From positions 1-6,682 of the forward strand of contig JACVJA010000081.1 in NCBI GenBank assembly GCA_015661035.1: DNA of 6,682 nt, in the 5' to 3' direction. The translations under genes and the position numbers were made by a program. The first letter of the stretch is position 1, and each line of letters starts with the position of its first letter. A model generated the notes under the pieces. That model searched no databases. It saw only the letters and a program-made list of their open reading frames with translations, and had not been told where the DNA came from. Below are positions 1-6,195 of this stretch, in pieces. Source of the DNA: Candidatus Calidifonticultor daggyaiensis. GTDB lineage: Bacteria; Actinomycetota; Humimicrobiia; Humimicrobiales; Humimicrobiaceae.

Positions 1-1
1 A

Positions 2-106
2 TATGTTAATAATAAATTAATTGGCAAAGGCGAAGTTGTAGTAATTGATGAAGACTTTGCTGTAAGAATAACTGAAATAATTACTAATTCTGATGCTAAA
101 AAGTAA
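2..106 (+). CDS. fliN: Flagellar motor switch protein FliN, C-terminal end (partial)
   Basis: Only the last 34 codons and the TAA stop are in the window; the 5' end lies to the left. The frame reads [19 protein letters not shown], then A-V-R-I-T-E-I-I, and ends in a short polar tail. This is the usual end of the SpoA (surface presentation of antigens) domain of FliN/FliY, with the conserved pattern V-N-x-K-L-I-x-x-G-E-V-V-V-I-D and a closing R-I-T-E-I. FliN is a cytoplasmic C-ring protein that works in rotor switching and helps dock export substrates with FliH. Its place immediately before fliO is standard for flagellar clusters and supports the call. Whether the full protein is a short FliN or a longer FliY/FliM-like form cannot be seen. 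Confidence 0.88.
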   Translation, partial: YVNNKLIGKGEVVVIDEDFAVRITEIITNSDAKK

Positions 107-175
107 GGTATATATTGGGTAAAATTAAGTGAAATATAAGTGTTAAAAAGTAATTAAGTATTAAGGTTGTAAAAA

Positions 176-901
176 ATGAAAGACTTTTTTGGTTTCAATA
201 AAAAAGAAAATTTAAATTACAAAAATTTTAGCCTATATGATGGTTTTAATTTGTTTAGGTTTTTTGGAAATAAAGCGGAAAATTATAAAAAGAATTTTAG
301 ACAAGTCAATAATTTGGGTAAATTCAAAAGGATTGCAATATTTTTTTTAATTTTAATATTAGGCATAATAGCAATTTATGTGTTTAGTTTTAGGGTTCAA
401 TATGAGAGTTCAAACAATATTAGCTCCATAGGAAATACTATGGAACAAAATTTATCAGAAAACACATCATTAAGCTTAAAAAATACAAAAAACAATTCAT
501 TATTATTCGGCAACCAGTCAGCTCTTATGGTTAAAATGTTAATCGGCTTAATTGTAATAGCTTGTTTAATTTATATAACGGTATATATATTAAAATTTTT
601 TTATTACAAAAGAGCTGGCATTGTAAACAATAATTTAAATAAACCTAATTTGGGCATTGACTTAGTTGAAGTACTGGAAAGTAAAAGTATTGATTTAAAT
701 AAAAAATTATTTTTGATAGGGATTTCCAACAAGGTTTTGTTAATTTCCAGCACAGATAATAATTTAAGTTTACTTTATGAACTAACTGATGAGGAAGCAG
801 AAAAGATTTTTTTAAGAATAAAAAATTCTAAATCCGAAAGTAGTACTATTGTGTGCAAGCAGGATTTTAAATCTTTTTTTTCAAAATTTTTAAATAATTA
901 A
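176..901 (+). CDS. fliO: Flagellar biosynthesis protein FliO, with N-terminal extension
   Basis: FliO is a membrane protein that helps assemble or stabilise the FliP complex of the export gate. Residues about 53-72 form a first hydrophobic segment. Residues 73-115 are a polar Asn/Ser-rich stretch, probably outside the membrane. Residues about 117-140 form a second segment, followed by Y-Y-K-R and a cytoplasmic domain. The FliO signature is in residues 161-205: V-E-V-L-E-S-K-S, then N-K-K-L-F-L-I, then N-K-V-L-L-I, ending L-S-L-L-Y-E-L. The 241-aa length exceeds the roughly 120-200 residues common in the family because of about 50 Phe/Asn/Lys-rich residues before the first helix. The ATG has a weak AAGG (163-166) upstream. 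A TTG at 314 would give a canonical signal-anchor start but has no visible ribosome site. The gene lies 69 bp after fliN and 116 bp before fliP. The call rests on the C-terminal domain and on position. Confidence 0.9.
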   Translation: MKDFFGFNKKENLNYKNFSLYDGFNLFRFFGNKAENYKKNFRQVNNLGKFKRIAIFFLILILGIIAIYVFSFRVQYESSNNISSIGNTMEQNLSENTSLSLKNTKNNSLLFGNQSALMVKMLIGLIVIACLIYITVYILKFFYYKRAGIVNNNLNKPNLGIDLVEVLESKSIDLNKKLFLIGISNKVLLISSTDNNLSLLYELTDEEAEKIFLRIKNSKSESSTIVCKQDFKSFFSKFLNN

Positions 902-1017
902 TATAAGTTGATATGAATTATTGTTTTTTATTATTTATAAATTATTACTTTTAATTTTAAATTATTTAATTTAACTTTTGCTAGATTTTTAATTTTTAAA
1001 TTGGAGAAGCTTAAAAA

Positions 1018-1677
1018 ATGTTAGATATATTAAAACAACAGGCTACAGGAACTGGACAAAATTGGCTTCAAATTTTAATACTCTTAACTGTTCTTGCATT
1101 AATACCAACAATTTTAATAATGACAACTTCTTTTACAAGAATTGTTGTTATACTTTCATTTGCAAGAAATGCTCTTGGAACACATAATATGCCGCCAAAC
1201 CAAATAATTATTGGCATTGCTTTATTTTTAACTATATTTATTATGTCGCCAACTTTTACTCAGATAAATAGTGAAGCTATTCAGCCATATTTAAAAGGAC
1301 AAATAACACAAGAACAGGCTTTTAAAAATGCTGAAATTCCTATGAAAACATTTATGTTGAAACAGACAAGAGAAAAAGATTTAAGTCTATTTATTAATTT
1401 ATCAAAAATTGAAAAACCTAAAAAAGCTTTAGACACCCCATTAACAGTTTTAATTCCTGCTTTTATAATCAGTGAGCTGCGAATTGCATTTCAAATAGGA
1501 TTTTTGATCTATTTACCATTTTTACTAATAGACTTTATTGTTGCTTCAGTATTGATGTCTATGGGTATGATGATGGTTCCACCAATTATGATTTCTTTGC
1601 CATTTAAGGTTCTACTATTTGTTATGGTTGATGGATGGTATTTAATTACAAATTCGATAGTAAACACTTTTAAGTAA
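1018..1677 (+). CDS. fliP: Flagellar export gate protein FliP
   Basis: FliP forms the pentameric core of the FliP5-FliQ4-FliR1 export gate in the inner membrane. The 219-aa protein has an N-terminal helix (about 17-37), then the hallmark S-F-T-R-I-V-V-I-L and R-N-A-L-G-T (38-55), P-P-N-Q (59-62) and F-I-M-S-P (74-78). A periplasmic segment runs to about residue 140. The first family signature is P-A-F-I-I-S-E-L-R-I-A-F-Q-I-G-F (147-162). The second is P-F-L-L-I-D-F (167-173), followed by the Met-rich M-S-M-G-M-M-M-V-P-P loop (180-189) that lines the closed gate. The start is fixed by an in-frame TAA at 1012-1014, directly before the ATG, and GGAG at 1003-1006. Salmonella FliP is about 245 aa with a cleaved signal peptide; here translation begins about where the mature protein would, so no signal peptide is encoded. 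fliQ follows after 10 nt. Confidence 0.97.
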   Translation: MLDILKQQATGTGQNWLQILILLTVLALIPTILIMTTSFTRIVVILSFARNALGTHNMPPNQIIIGIALFLTIFIMSPTFTQINSEAIQPYLKGQITQEQAFKNAEIPMKTFMLKQTREKDLSLFINLSKIEKPKKALDTPLTVLIPAFIISELRIAFQIGFLIYLPFLLIDFIVASVLMSMGMMMVPPIMISLPFKVLLFVMVDGWYLITNSIVNTFK

Positions 1678-1682
1678 GGAAG
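1675..1682 (+). promoter_or_regulatory. fliQ ribosome binding site overlapping the fliP stop
   Basis: TAAGGAAG contains the fliP TAA stop and a good Shine-Dalgarno core (AAGGAAG) five bases before the fliQ ATG at 1688. Ribosomes ending fliP would stop on the fliQ initiation site, so translational coupling of the two gate subunits is likely (inference). It is one of the better ribosome sites in the window. Confidence 0.75.
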
Positions 1683-1687
1683 TTTTT

Positions 1688-1957
1688 ATGAATCAAGAAT
1701 TTATAATCTACATAACCTCAAGAATGCTTTGGACAATTACAAAGGTTGCAGGACCTATTTTATTAGCTACATTATTAGTTGGATTAATTATTGCTGTTTT
1801 TCAATCAGCAACACAAATACAAGAAATGACATTAACCTTTATTCCAAAAATAATTGTTGTTGGGGTAATACTATTAATATTAGGAGCATGGATGGGCTCA
1901 CAAATTATAGGATTTACAACAGAGCTGATAAATAGTATTCCCGCTGTTGTAAAATAA
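1688..1957 (+). CDS. fliQ: Flagellar export gate protein FliQ
   Basis: FliQ is the small helical-hairpin subunit that packs around FliP and FliR in the export gate, four copies per gate in known structures. The 89-aa length is normal. There are two membrane segments, at about residues 17-39 and 52-78. The first carries the conserved G-P-I-L-L-A-T-L-L-V-G-L (22-33). The loop holds F-Q-S-A-T-Q-I-Q-E-M-T-L-T-F-I-P-K (38-54), matching the family pattern F-Q-x-x-T-Q-I-x-E-x-T-L-x-F-x-P-K. The start is supported by the strong ribosome site overlapping the end of fliP and by the standard length. A long gap of 138 bp follows before fliR. A 68-aa open frame nested in another phase (1729-1935) is only a shadow. 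Confidence 0.97.
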   Translation: MNQEFIIYITSRMLWTITKVAGPILLATLLVGLIIAVFQSATQIQEMTLTFIPKIIVVGVILLILGAWMGSQIIGFTTELINSIPAVVK

Positions 1958-2095
1958 TTTTTTAAATATGTTTTTTAAAATAAAAAATTAATTAAATAGC
2001 TAGAATTTAAGAGAAAAATATAAAAAGAAGTAAGAAATAAGAGCCAAATTACAATTTAAATACTATAAGATATTAAAATTTGATTAGACTAGAAC

Positions 2096-2896
2096 ATGAT
2101 GCCAGATAGCTTTGAATTTTTAAATATAATTTCATTAAATATATTTCCTTTTTTGTTAATAGTAACCCGATTAGGTATAGTTTTTTTTACCATCCCTCCT
2201 TTTAAGCAAGGAGGTTTTCCTAATTTAATTAAAGTTCTTATTACTTTAGCATTTTCTCTTATTGTTTTACCTGTATTATCGGTAAAAATTGATATAAAGA
2301 CTTTAAGCTTTTTAGAGATTTTTTATTATATATCTATAGAATTTTTAATTGGTTTGTTAATTAGCTTTGTAATTTCTATTGTATTTATTGCAGTTGAGGT
2401 TGCAGGTAATTTAATAGATTTTAATAGCGGCTTTGGATTTGCGTCAGTAATTGATCCATTAACTCAGCAAAATACAACATTGACATCAAAATTTTATCTT
2501 TTAATTAGTATTGTAATTTTTTTTATAATCAATGGTCATAGTTTATTAATAAGTGCTGTTGTAGAAAGCTATAAAAAGATGCCTTTAGGGTTTTTTAAAA
2601 TTAACCAGGATTTAATAAATTTTTTTATTAAATGCTTTTCAAGTATTTTTATGATAGGTTTAAAAATTGCTGCCCCAATTATTGCAACTTTATTTATTAC
2701 TGAAGTTTCACTTGCAGTTTTAGCGAGGGCAATACCTCAACTTAATGTTTTTCTTGTTGGCTTTTCTTTAAAAATAGCAATACTATTTATTTTTTTATCT
2801 GTTATGTTGATAAATACAGTGCCTTATTTACAAGGGTTGTTTGAAGATAGCTTTTTAACATTTAAAGGTTTATTTGCTCTTTTTAAAATAGCTTAA
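2096..2896 (+). CDS. fliR: Flagellar export gate protein FliR
   Basis: FliR is the single-copy subunit that caps the FliP ring and forms the gate plug. At 266 aa it has the usual length, with about six hydrophobic segments. Conserved features in order: R25-L-G and P-P-F-K (34-37) near the N-terminus; E101 through G104 and L-I-D-F-N-S-G-F-G-F-A (106-116), then D-P-L-T-Q-Q-N (120-126), the plug region; N-G-H-S-L-L-I (146-152) with S158-Y-K-K-M-P-L-G (158-165); A-A-P (192-194); and A-R-A-I-P-Q-L-N-V-F (210-219) with K226. An in-frame TAG at 2090-2092 excludes an upstream start, leaving ATG 2096 or the adjoining ATG 2099. Neither has a recognisable Shine-Dalgarno sequence, unusual beside fliQ and flhB. 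It is not fused to flhB, unlike in some clostridia; flhB begins 43 bp downstream. Confidence 0.96.
   Translation: MMPDSFEFLNIISLNIFPFLLIVTRLGIVFFTIPPFKQGGFPNLIKVLITLAFSLIVLPVLSVKIDIKTLSFLEIFYYISIEFLIGLLISFVISIVFIAVEVAGNLIDFNSGFGFASVIDPLTQQNTTLTSKFYLLISIVIFFIINGHSLLISAVVESYKKMPLGFFKINQDLINFFIKCFSSIFMIGLKIAAPIIATLFITEVSLAVLARAIPQLNVFLVGFSLKIAILFIFLSVMLINTVPYLQGLFEDSFLTFKGLFALFKIA
2195..2214 (+). repeat. Short GC-rich hairpin inside fliR
   Basis: The left arm CCTCCTT (2195-2201) and right arm AAGGAGG (2208-2214) are perfect reverse complements around a 6-base loop (TTAAGC), a 7-bp stem with five G-C pairs. It lies within codons for the conserved P-P-F-K-Q-G-G stretch. The right arm equals the consensus Shine-Dalgarno sequence, but no start codon lies at a usable distance. 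The codons alone may explain it; the structure is visible, any function is not. Confidence 0.4.
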
Positions 2897-2926
2897 TTTT
2901 ATATCAAAGATTTTACTAATAACCAT

Positions 2927-2932
2927 AAAGGA
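2927..2932 (+). promoter_or_regulatory. flhB ribosome binding site
   Basis: AAAGGA lies seven bases before the ATG at 2940. It sets the flhB start, which also begins at the expected M-D-Q-E-S-K-T-E-K-A-T-E-K-R end of the family. Confidence 0.7.
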
Positions 2933-2939
2933 ATTTTAG

Positions 2940-4010
2940 ATGGATCAAGAGAGTAAAACTGAAAAAGCGACAGAAAAAAGACGAAGTGAAGAAAGAAAAA
3001 GAGGGAATGTTGCAAAAACTGTTGAACTCGGTTCAGCTTTAATAATACTTGTTTCATTTATTATTTTAAATTTTATATCTAAAAGATTCATAAATATTTT
3101 TTCTGATTTTATGGTGAAAAGTTTTAGGTTTTCAAGCCATTTGGATTTAAATTTTGATTATTTAAAGAGTATTTTCTATCAAATTTTTGTGATTTTTTTA
3201 AAAACTGCTGGAATTTTTTTTGTTTGTTCTGCGACATTAGGATTAATGGCTGAAATTTTTCAAGTGAAGCTTTTTTTTACATTTGGGCATTTGAAGAATT
3301 TTTTTGAAAGATTAAACCCTATAAATGGTTTTAAAAAATATTTTTCTCTAGATTATGTGGTAGGGTTTTTTAAAAATATATTTAAAGCCATTTTAATAGT
3401 ATTTATAGTCTATAATTTAATTAAATCAAGAGTTTTTGAAATAATGATGTTTATCGGCAGAGAACCAGCTTTTATTTCAGATAAAATGGTTTCTTTAATT
3501 TACCAAGTTGGAATTAGAGCGGCTTTAGTTATGCTAGCCATAGCAGTTTTTGATTATTTTTTTCAGAGGTTTAGGTATGAAAAAAGAATTATGATGACAA
3601 GGCAAGAAGTAAAACAAGAGCTAAAACAACATGAAGGTGATCCATTGCTTAAAGTAAGGAGAAGGTCAAAACATCTTCAGCTTGCACGTGCAAGAATGAT
3701 GCAGGAGGTTCCTCAAGCAGATGTTGTTGTTACTAACCCTACTACATATGCAGTTGCTCTAAAATATAAGCCCGACTTTAATGCACCTAGAGTGGTGGCA
3801 AAAGGAGCAAGACTAATAGCAGAAAAAATTAAAGAAATTGCAACACAGAATGGTATACCGATAATTGAAAATGTTTTTGTTGCTCAAACTATTTATAAAA
3901 CATGTGAAGTTAATCAGGAAATAACTCCTGAGCTATATAAAGCAGTAGCTGAAATTCTTGCTTATGTTTATAAAATTAAAGGGAATTATAGGGAATTAGG
4001 TCTTATATGA
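2940..4010 (+). CDS. flhB: Flagellar export switch protein FlhB, with variant NPTT cleavage motif
   Basis: FlhB wraps the FliPQR gate and switches export from rod/hook to filament substrates after self-cleavage of its cytoplasmic domain. The 356 aa match the family length. The N-terminus T-E-K-A-T-E-K-R-R (7-15) and R-G-N-V-A-K (21-26) is canonical. Four membrane regions lie at about 30-48, 82-105, 143-163 and 187-208. The cytoplasmic part has E-V-K-Q-E (223-227), E-G-D-P (232-235), R-A-R-M-M (250-254), V-P-Q-A-D-V-V-V-T-N-P (257-267), A-P-R-V-V-A-K-G-A (282-290) and E-L-Y-K-A-V-A-E-I-L-A (331-341). The cleavage site reads N266-P-T-T instead of the usual N-P-T-H; Asn and Pro, needed for the cleavage chemistry, are kept. 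The usual P-L-A-R-x-L-Y segment reads V-A-Q-T-I-Y (314-319). The stop overlaps the flhA start. Confidence 0.97.
   Translation: MDQESKTEKATEKRRSEERKRGNVAKTVELGSALIILVSFIILNFISKRFINIFSDFMVKSFRFSSHLDLNFDYLKSIFYQIFVIFLKTAGIFFVCSATLGLMAEIFQVKLFFTFGHLKNFFERLNPINGFKKYFSLDYVVGFFKNIFKAILIVFIVYNLIKSRVFEIMMFIGREPAFISDKMVSLIYQVGIRAALVMLAIAVFDYFFQRFRYEKRIMMTRQEVKQELKQHEGDPLLKVRRRSKHLQLARARMMQEVPQADVVVTNPTTYAVALKYKPDFNAPRVVAKGARLIAEKIKEIATQNGIPIIENVFVAQTIYKTCEVNQEITPELYKAVAEILAYVYKIKGNYRELGLI
3681..3694 (+). repeat. 14-bp perfect palindrome inside flhB
   Basis: CTTGCACGTGCAAG equals its own reverse complement. It encodes the L-A-R-A-R run of the FlhB cytoplasmic domain, so amino acid constraint could produce it by chance. 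It stands out as a G+C-rich patch in an AT-rich gene. It could be a protein-binding site, but nothing nearby supports that. Confidence 0.35.
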
Positions 4011-6073
4011 GAACTACAATTGGTTTGTTAACAAAAAATGTTGATATATTAGTAACATTTTTAATTATTTTCATTATATTAATGATGATTATACCCATTC
4101 CTCCAGTGGTTATGGATGTGCTTTTAGGTTTTAATATATCTTTAAGTTTTATTATTTTTCTAATTTGTATATATACTTTAAAGCCACTTGATTTTTCTAT
4201 ATTCCCATCGATACTGCTAATTGCAACAATGTTTAGATTATCTTTAAATATTTCTTCAACGAGATTGATTTTGCTAAACGGATATGCAGGAAACGTTATA
4301 AATTCATTTGGAAATTTTGTTGTAAGAGGAAATTTCATTGTTGGTTTTATTATATTTTTAATTCTAGTGATCATAAACTTTGTGGTAATAATTCAAGGAG
4401 CCAATCGTATTGCTGAAGTAGCAGCTCGCTTCACCTTAGATGCACTGCCAGGTAAACAAATGTCTATTGATGCTGATTTAAATGCAGGCATCATTACTGA
4501 AGATGAAGCCAGAAAACAGAGGGAAGCAATAGCATTACAAGCTGATTTTTATGGAGCAATGGATGGAGCTAGTAAGTTTGTAAAAGGTGATGCTATTGCA
4601 GGTTTAGTTATTGTAATTGTAAACTTATTTGGTGGGCTGGCTATTGGTGTTATACAGAGAGGTCTATCATTTAGCGAAGCACTAAAAACTTATAGTCTGC
4701 TTACAGTTGGTGATGGTTTAGTCTCACAAATACCTGCCTTACTTATATCTGTTGCAACTGGATTAATTGTAACAAGAGCATCATCTGATAGTAATTTAAG
4801 CAAGCAAATTTCCATTCAATTTTTAGCTCAGCCTAAAGCAATTGGAATAGCTGCAGCAGTAATTTTTTTAGTTGGCTTACTTCCTGGAATGCCAAAAATT
4901 GCATTTTTCTTACTTGGAGGTGTTATTGGGGTAATTGCCTACTTTCAATCTAAAAAGTTAAAAAAACAAAAAGATTTAGAGGAAATTCAAAAAATAGAAG
5001 AAGAGAAAAAGGCTCTTGTTGAATCATACGATGAAATTGAGCAAGCACTTTATTTAGATATAATAGAGCTTGAATTGAGTTTCTCTTTAATAACAATTGT
5101 AGAGTCTAAAGACTTTGGGGATCTTGCAAATAGGATAGATTTAATTAAAAAACAAATAACGAGCGAATCTGGTTTTATTGTTCCTCAAATTAGAATTAGA
5201 GACAATATTCAATTAGAAGATAATTCTTATCGTATTAAAATAAAAGGGATAGAAGTAGCAAAAGGTAAAATATACCCTGATAAGATTATGATTTTAAATC
5301 CTGAAAATACTGGTTTCGATATAGAAGGAATAGATGATAAAGAGCCTGTATTCGGACTTGAATCTAGATGGATTGACTCCAAAAATAAATATTTGGCTGA
5401 GGAATATGGTTATACAGTAATTGACCCAGTAACAGTACTTGTTACACATATAGCTGAGATTATAAAAGAATTTGCATATGATATTTTAGGTATTGCAGAT
5501 GTTCAAAATCTTTTAGATAAGTTGTCAAAGTATAATCCAATTGTTGTAAAAGAAGTAATACCTAATAAAATTGAGTTAAGCGAATTGCATTTAATTCTTA
5601 AAAATTTATTAAAAGAAAGAATACCTATTAAAGATTTAACTACAATATTAGAGACACTTTTAATTAAGGCTAAGATTACTAAAAATACTGATATACTTAC
5701 AGAGTATGTAAGACAAAGTTTAGCAAGATCTATAACAAATTTATATCAAAATCCCCCAGGTGTTATTTCTGCAATTATAGTTGATCCTGATATTGAACAA
5801 AATATCTTAAATTCATTAAAACAAGATGAATTTAATATAAGGCTTATTTTAAACCCAGAGATGCTAAACAATATTATAGAAGAAATAAGAAAAGTTGTGG
5901 CAAATGTATTATCGAAAGGTCTAACTCCAATAATACTTTGTCTTTCTCCTGTTAGACCGCATTTAAAACAAATGGCTGATAGAGTTAAATCAAACATTGT
6001 TGTGTTATCATATGAAGAAATTACGGAAGATGTAAAAATTGAACCAATTGGTATTATAAGATTAAGCAAATAA
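4007..6073 (+). CDS. flhA: Flagellar export ring protein FlhA
   Basis: FlhA forms the nonameric export ring that couples proton flow to secretion and docks chaperone-substrate pairs. The 688-aa length is typical. Hydrophobic helices occupy residues about 14-130 and 195-313. Between them lies the FHIPEP signature: R134-I-A-E-V-A-A-R-F-T-L-D-A-L-P-G-K-Q-M, then S-I-D-A-D-L-N-A-G. K150 and D155 align with the Salmonella residues K203 and D208, tied to proton-driven export. A charged linker (about 315-345, Lys/Glu-rich) leads to the cytoplasmic domain, with D473-P-V-T-V and T480-H, L-K-E-R-I-P-I-K-D-L-T-T-I-L-E (535-549), E-Y-V-R-Q-S-L-A-R (566-574) and S-P-V-R-P (647-651). The R-Q-E triplet usual before V-Q-x-L-L-D reads I-A-D here (496-498). 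The start sits in an ATGA overlap with flhB, six bases after AGG (3998-4000), suggesting coupled translation. Confidence 0.97.
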   Translation: MRTTIGLLTKNVDILVTFLIIFIILMMIIPIPPVVMDVLLGFNISLSFIIFLICIYTLKPLDFSIFPSILLIATMFRLSLNISSTRLILLNGYAGNVINSFGNFVVRGNFIVGFIIFLILVIINFVVIIQGANRIAEVAARFTLDALPGKQMSIDADLNAGIITEDEARKQREAIALQADFYGAMDGASKFVKGDAIAGLVIVIVNLFGGLAIGVIQRGLSFSEALKTYSLLTVGDGLVSQIPALLISVATGLIVTRASSDSNLSKQISIQFLAQPKAIGIAAAVIFLVGLLPGMPKIAFFLLGGVIGVIAYFQSKKLKKQKDLEEIQKIEEEKKALVESYDEIEQALYLDIIELELSFSLITIVESKDFGDLANRIDLIKKQITSESGFIVPQIRIRDNIQLEDNSYRIKIKGIEVAKGKIYPDKIMILNPENTGFDIEGIDDKEPVFGLESRWIDSKNKYLAEEYGYTVIDPVTVLVTHIAEIIKEFAYDILGIADVQNLLDKLSKYNPIVVKEVIPNKIELSELHLILKNLLKERIPIKDLTTILETLLIKAKITKNTDILTEYVRQSLARSITNLYQNPPGVISAIIVDPDIEQNILNSLKQDEFNIRLILNPEMLNNIIEEIRKVVANVLSKGLTPIILCLSPVRPHLKQMADRVKSNIVVLSYEEITEDVKIEPIGIIRLSK
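5918..5958 (+). repeat. 8-bp inverted repeat near the 3' end of flhA
   Basis: GGTCTAAC (5918-5925) and GTTAGACC (5951-5958) are perfect reverse complements separated by 25 bases. They encode parts of G-L-T and V-R-P in the FlhA C-terminal domain. A weak hairpin is possible in the mRNA. No T-run follows, so this is not an intrinsic terminator. Confidence 0.3.
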
Positions 6074-6145
6074 ACAAAAGATTTTTTGAAAATAATATTA
6101 ACAATTTTTTTTATAAATTTGTTCTAATTGAGTTTAATTATTTTT

Positions 6146-6151
6146 TATAAT
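6146..6151 (+). promoter_or_regulatory. Possible -10 promoter element upstream of the 96-aa gene
   Basis: TATAAT occurs 44 bases before the ATG at 6196, within the 122-bp gap after flhA. The gap and the lack of tight coupling make a fresh promoter plausible. However, no good -35 box lies at 16-18 bp, only a TTCTAA-like hexamer at 6122-6127, and such matches are frequent by chance in DNA this AT-rich. No flagellar sigma-28 or sigma-54 type element was seen. Confidence 0.2.
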
Positions 6152-6195
6152 CAAAATATTTTATTGTTAAAATTAAAATAAGATTAAAAAATAAT

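Noticed and set aside
913..954. Short hydrophobic reading frame (13 codons) upstream of and in phase with fliP, considered as a lost signal peptide
   Set aside because: Several stops separate it from fliP, it lacks a basic N-region and cleavage site, and AT-rich DNA easily gives Phe/Tyr/Leu runs.
1729..1935. Second-phase open frame of 68 codons inside fliQ
   Set aside because: fliQ has clear family motifs in its own frame; the nested product is a Tyr/Asn/Cys-rich shadow.
2064..2069. TATAAG as a promoter -10 for fliR
   Set aside because: No -35 match at proper spacing, and such hexamers are frequent in this base composition.
4003..4374. Opposite-strand open frame of 123 codons within flhA
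   Set aside because: It lies wholly over the conserved FlhA membrane region, has no ribosome site or family resemblance, and fits a shadow of AT-rich coding sequence.
5746..6069. Opposite-strand open frame of 107 codons at the 3' end of flhA
   Set aside because: It is antisense to the conserved FlhA cytoplasmic domain, with no independent evidence of coding.
176..6073. Possibility that this is a virulence-type III secretion locus
   Set aside because: The presence of FliO and the FliN tail, and flagellar-type FlhA and FlhB lengths and order, fit a flagellar system.
6075..6088. CAAAA/TTTTG inverted repeat after the flhA stop, considered as a terminator
   Set aside because: The five-pair stem has only one G-C pair and would be too weak; the following T-run is not positioned as in an intrinsic terminator.
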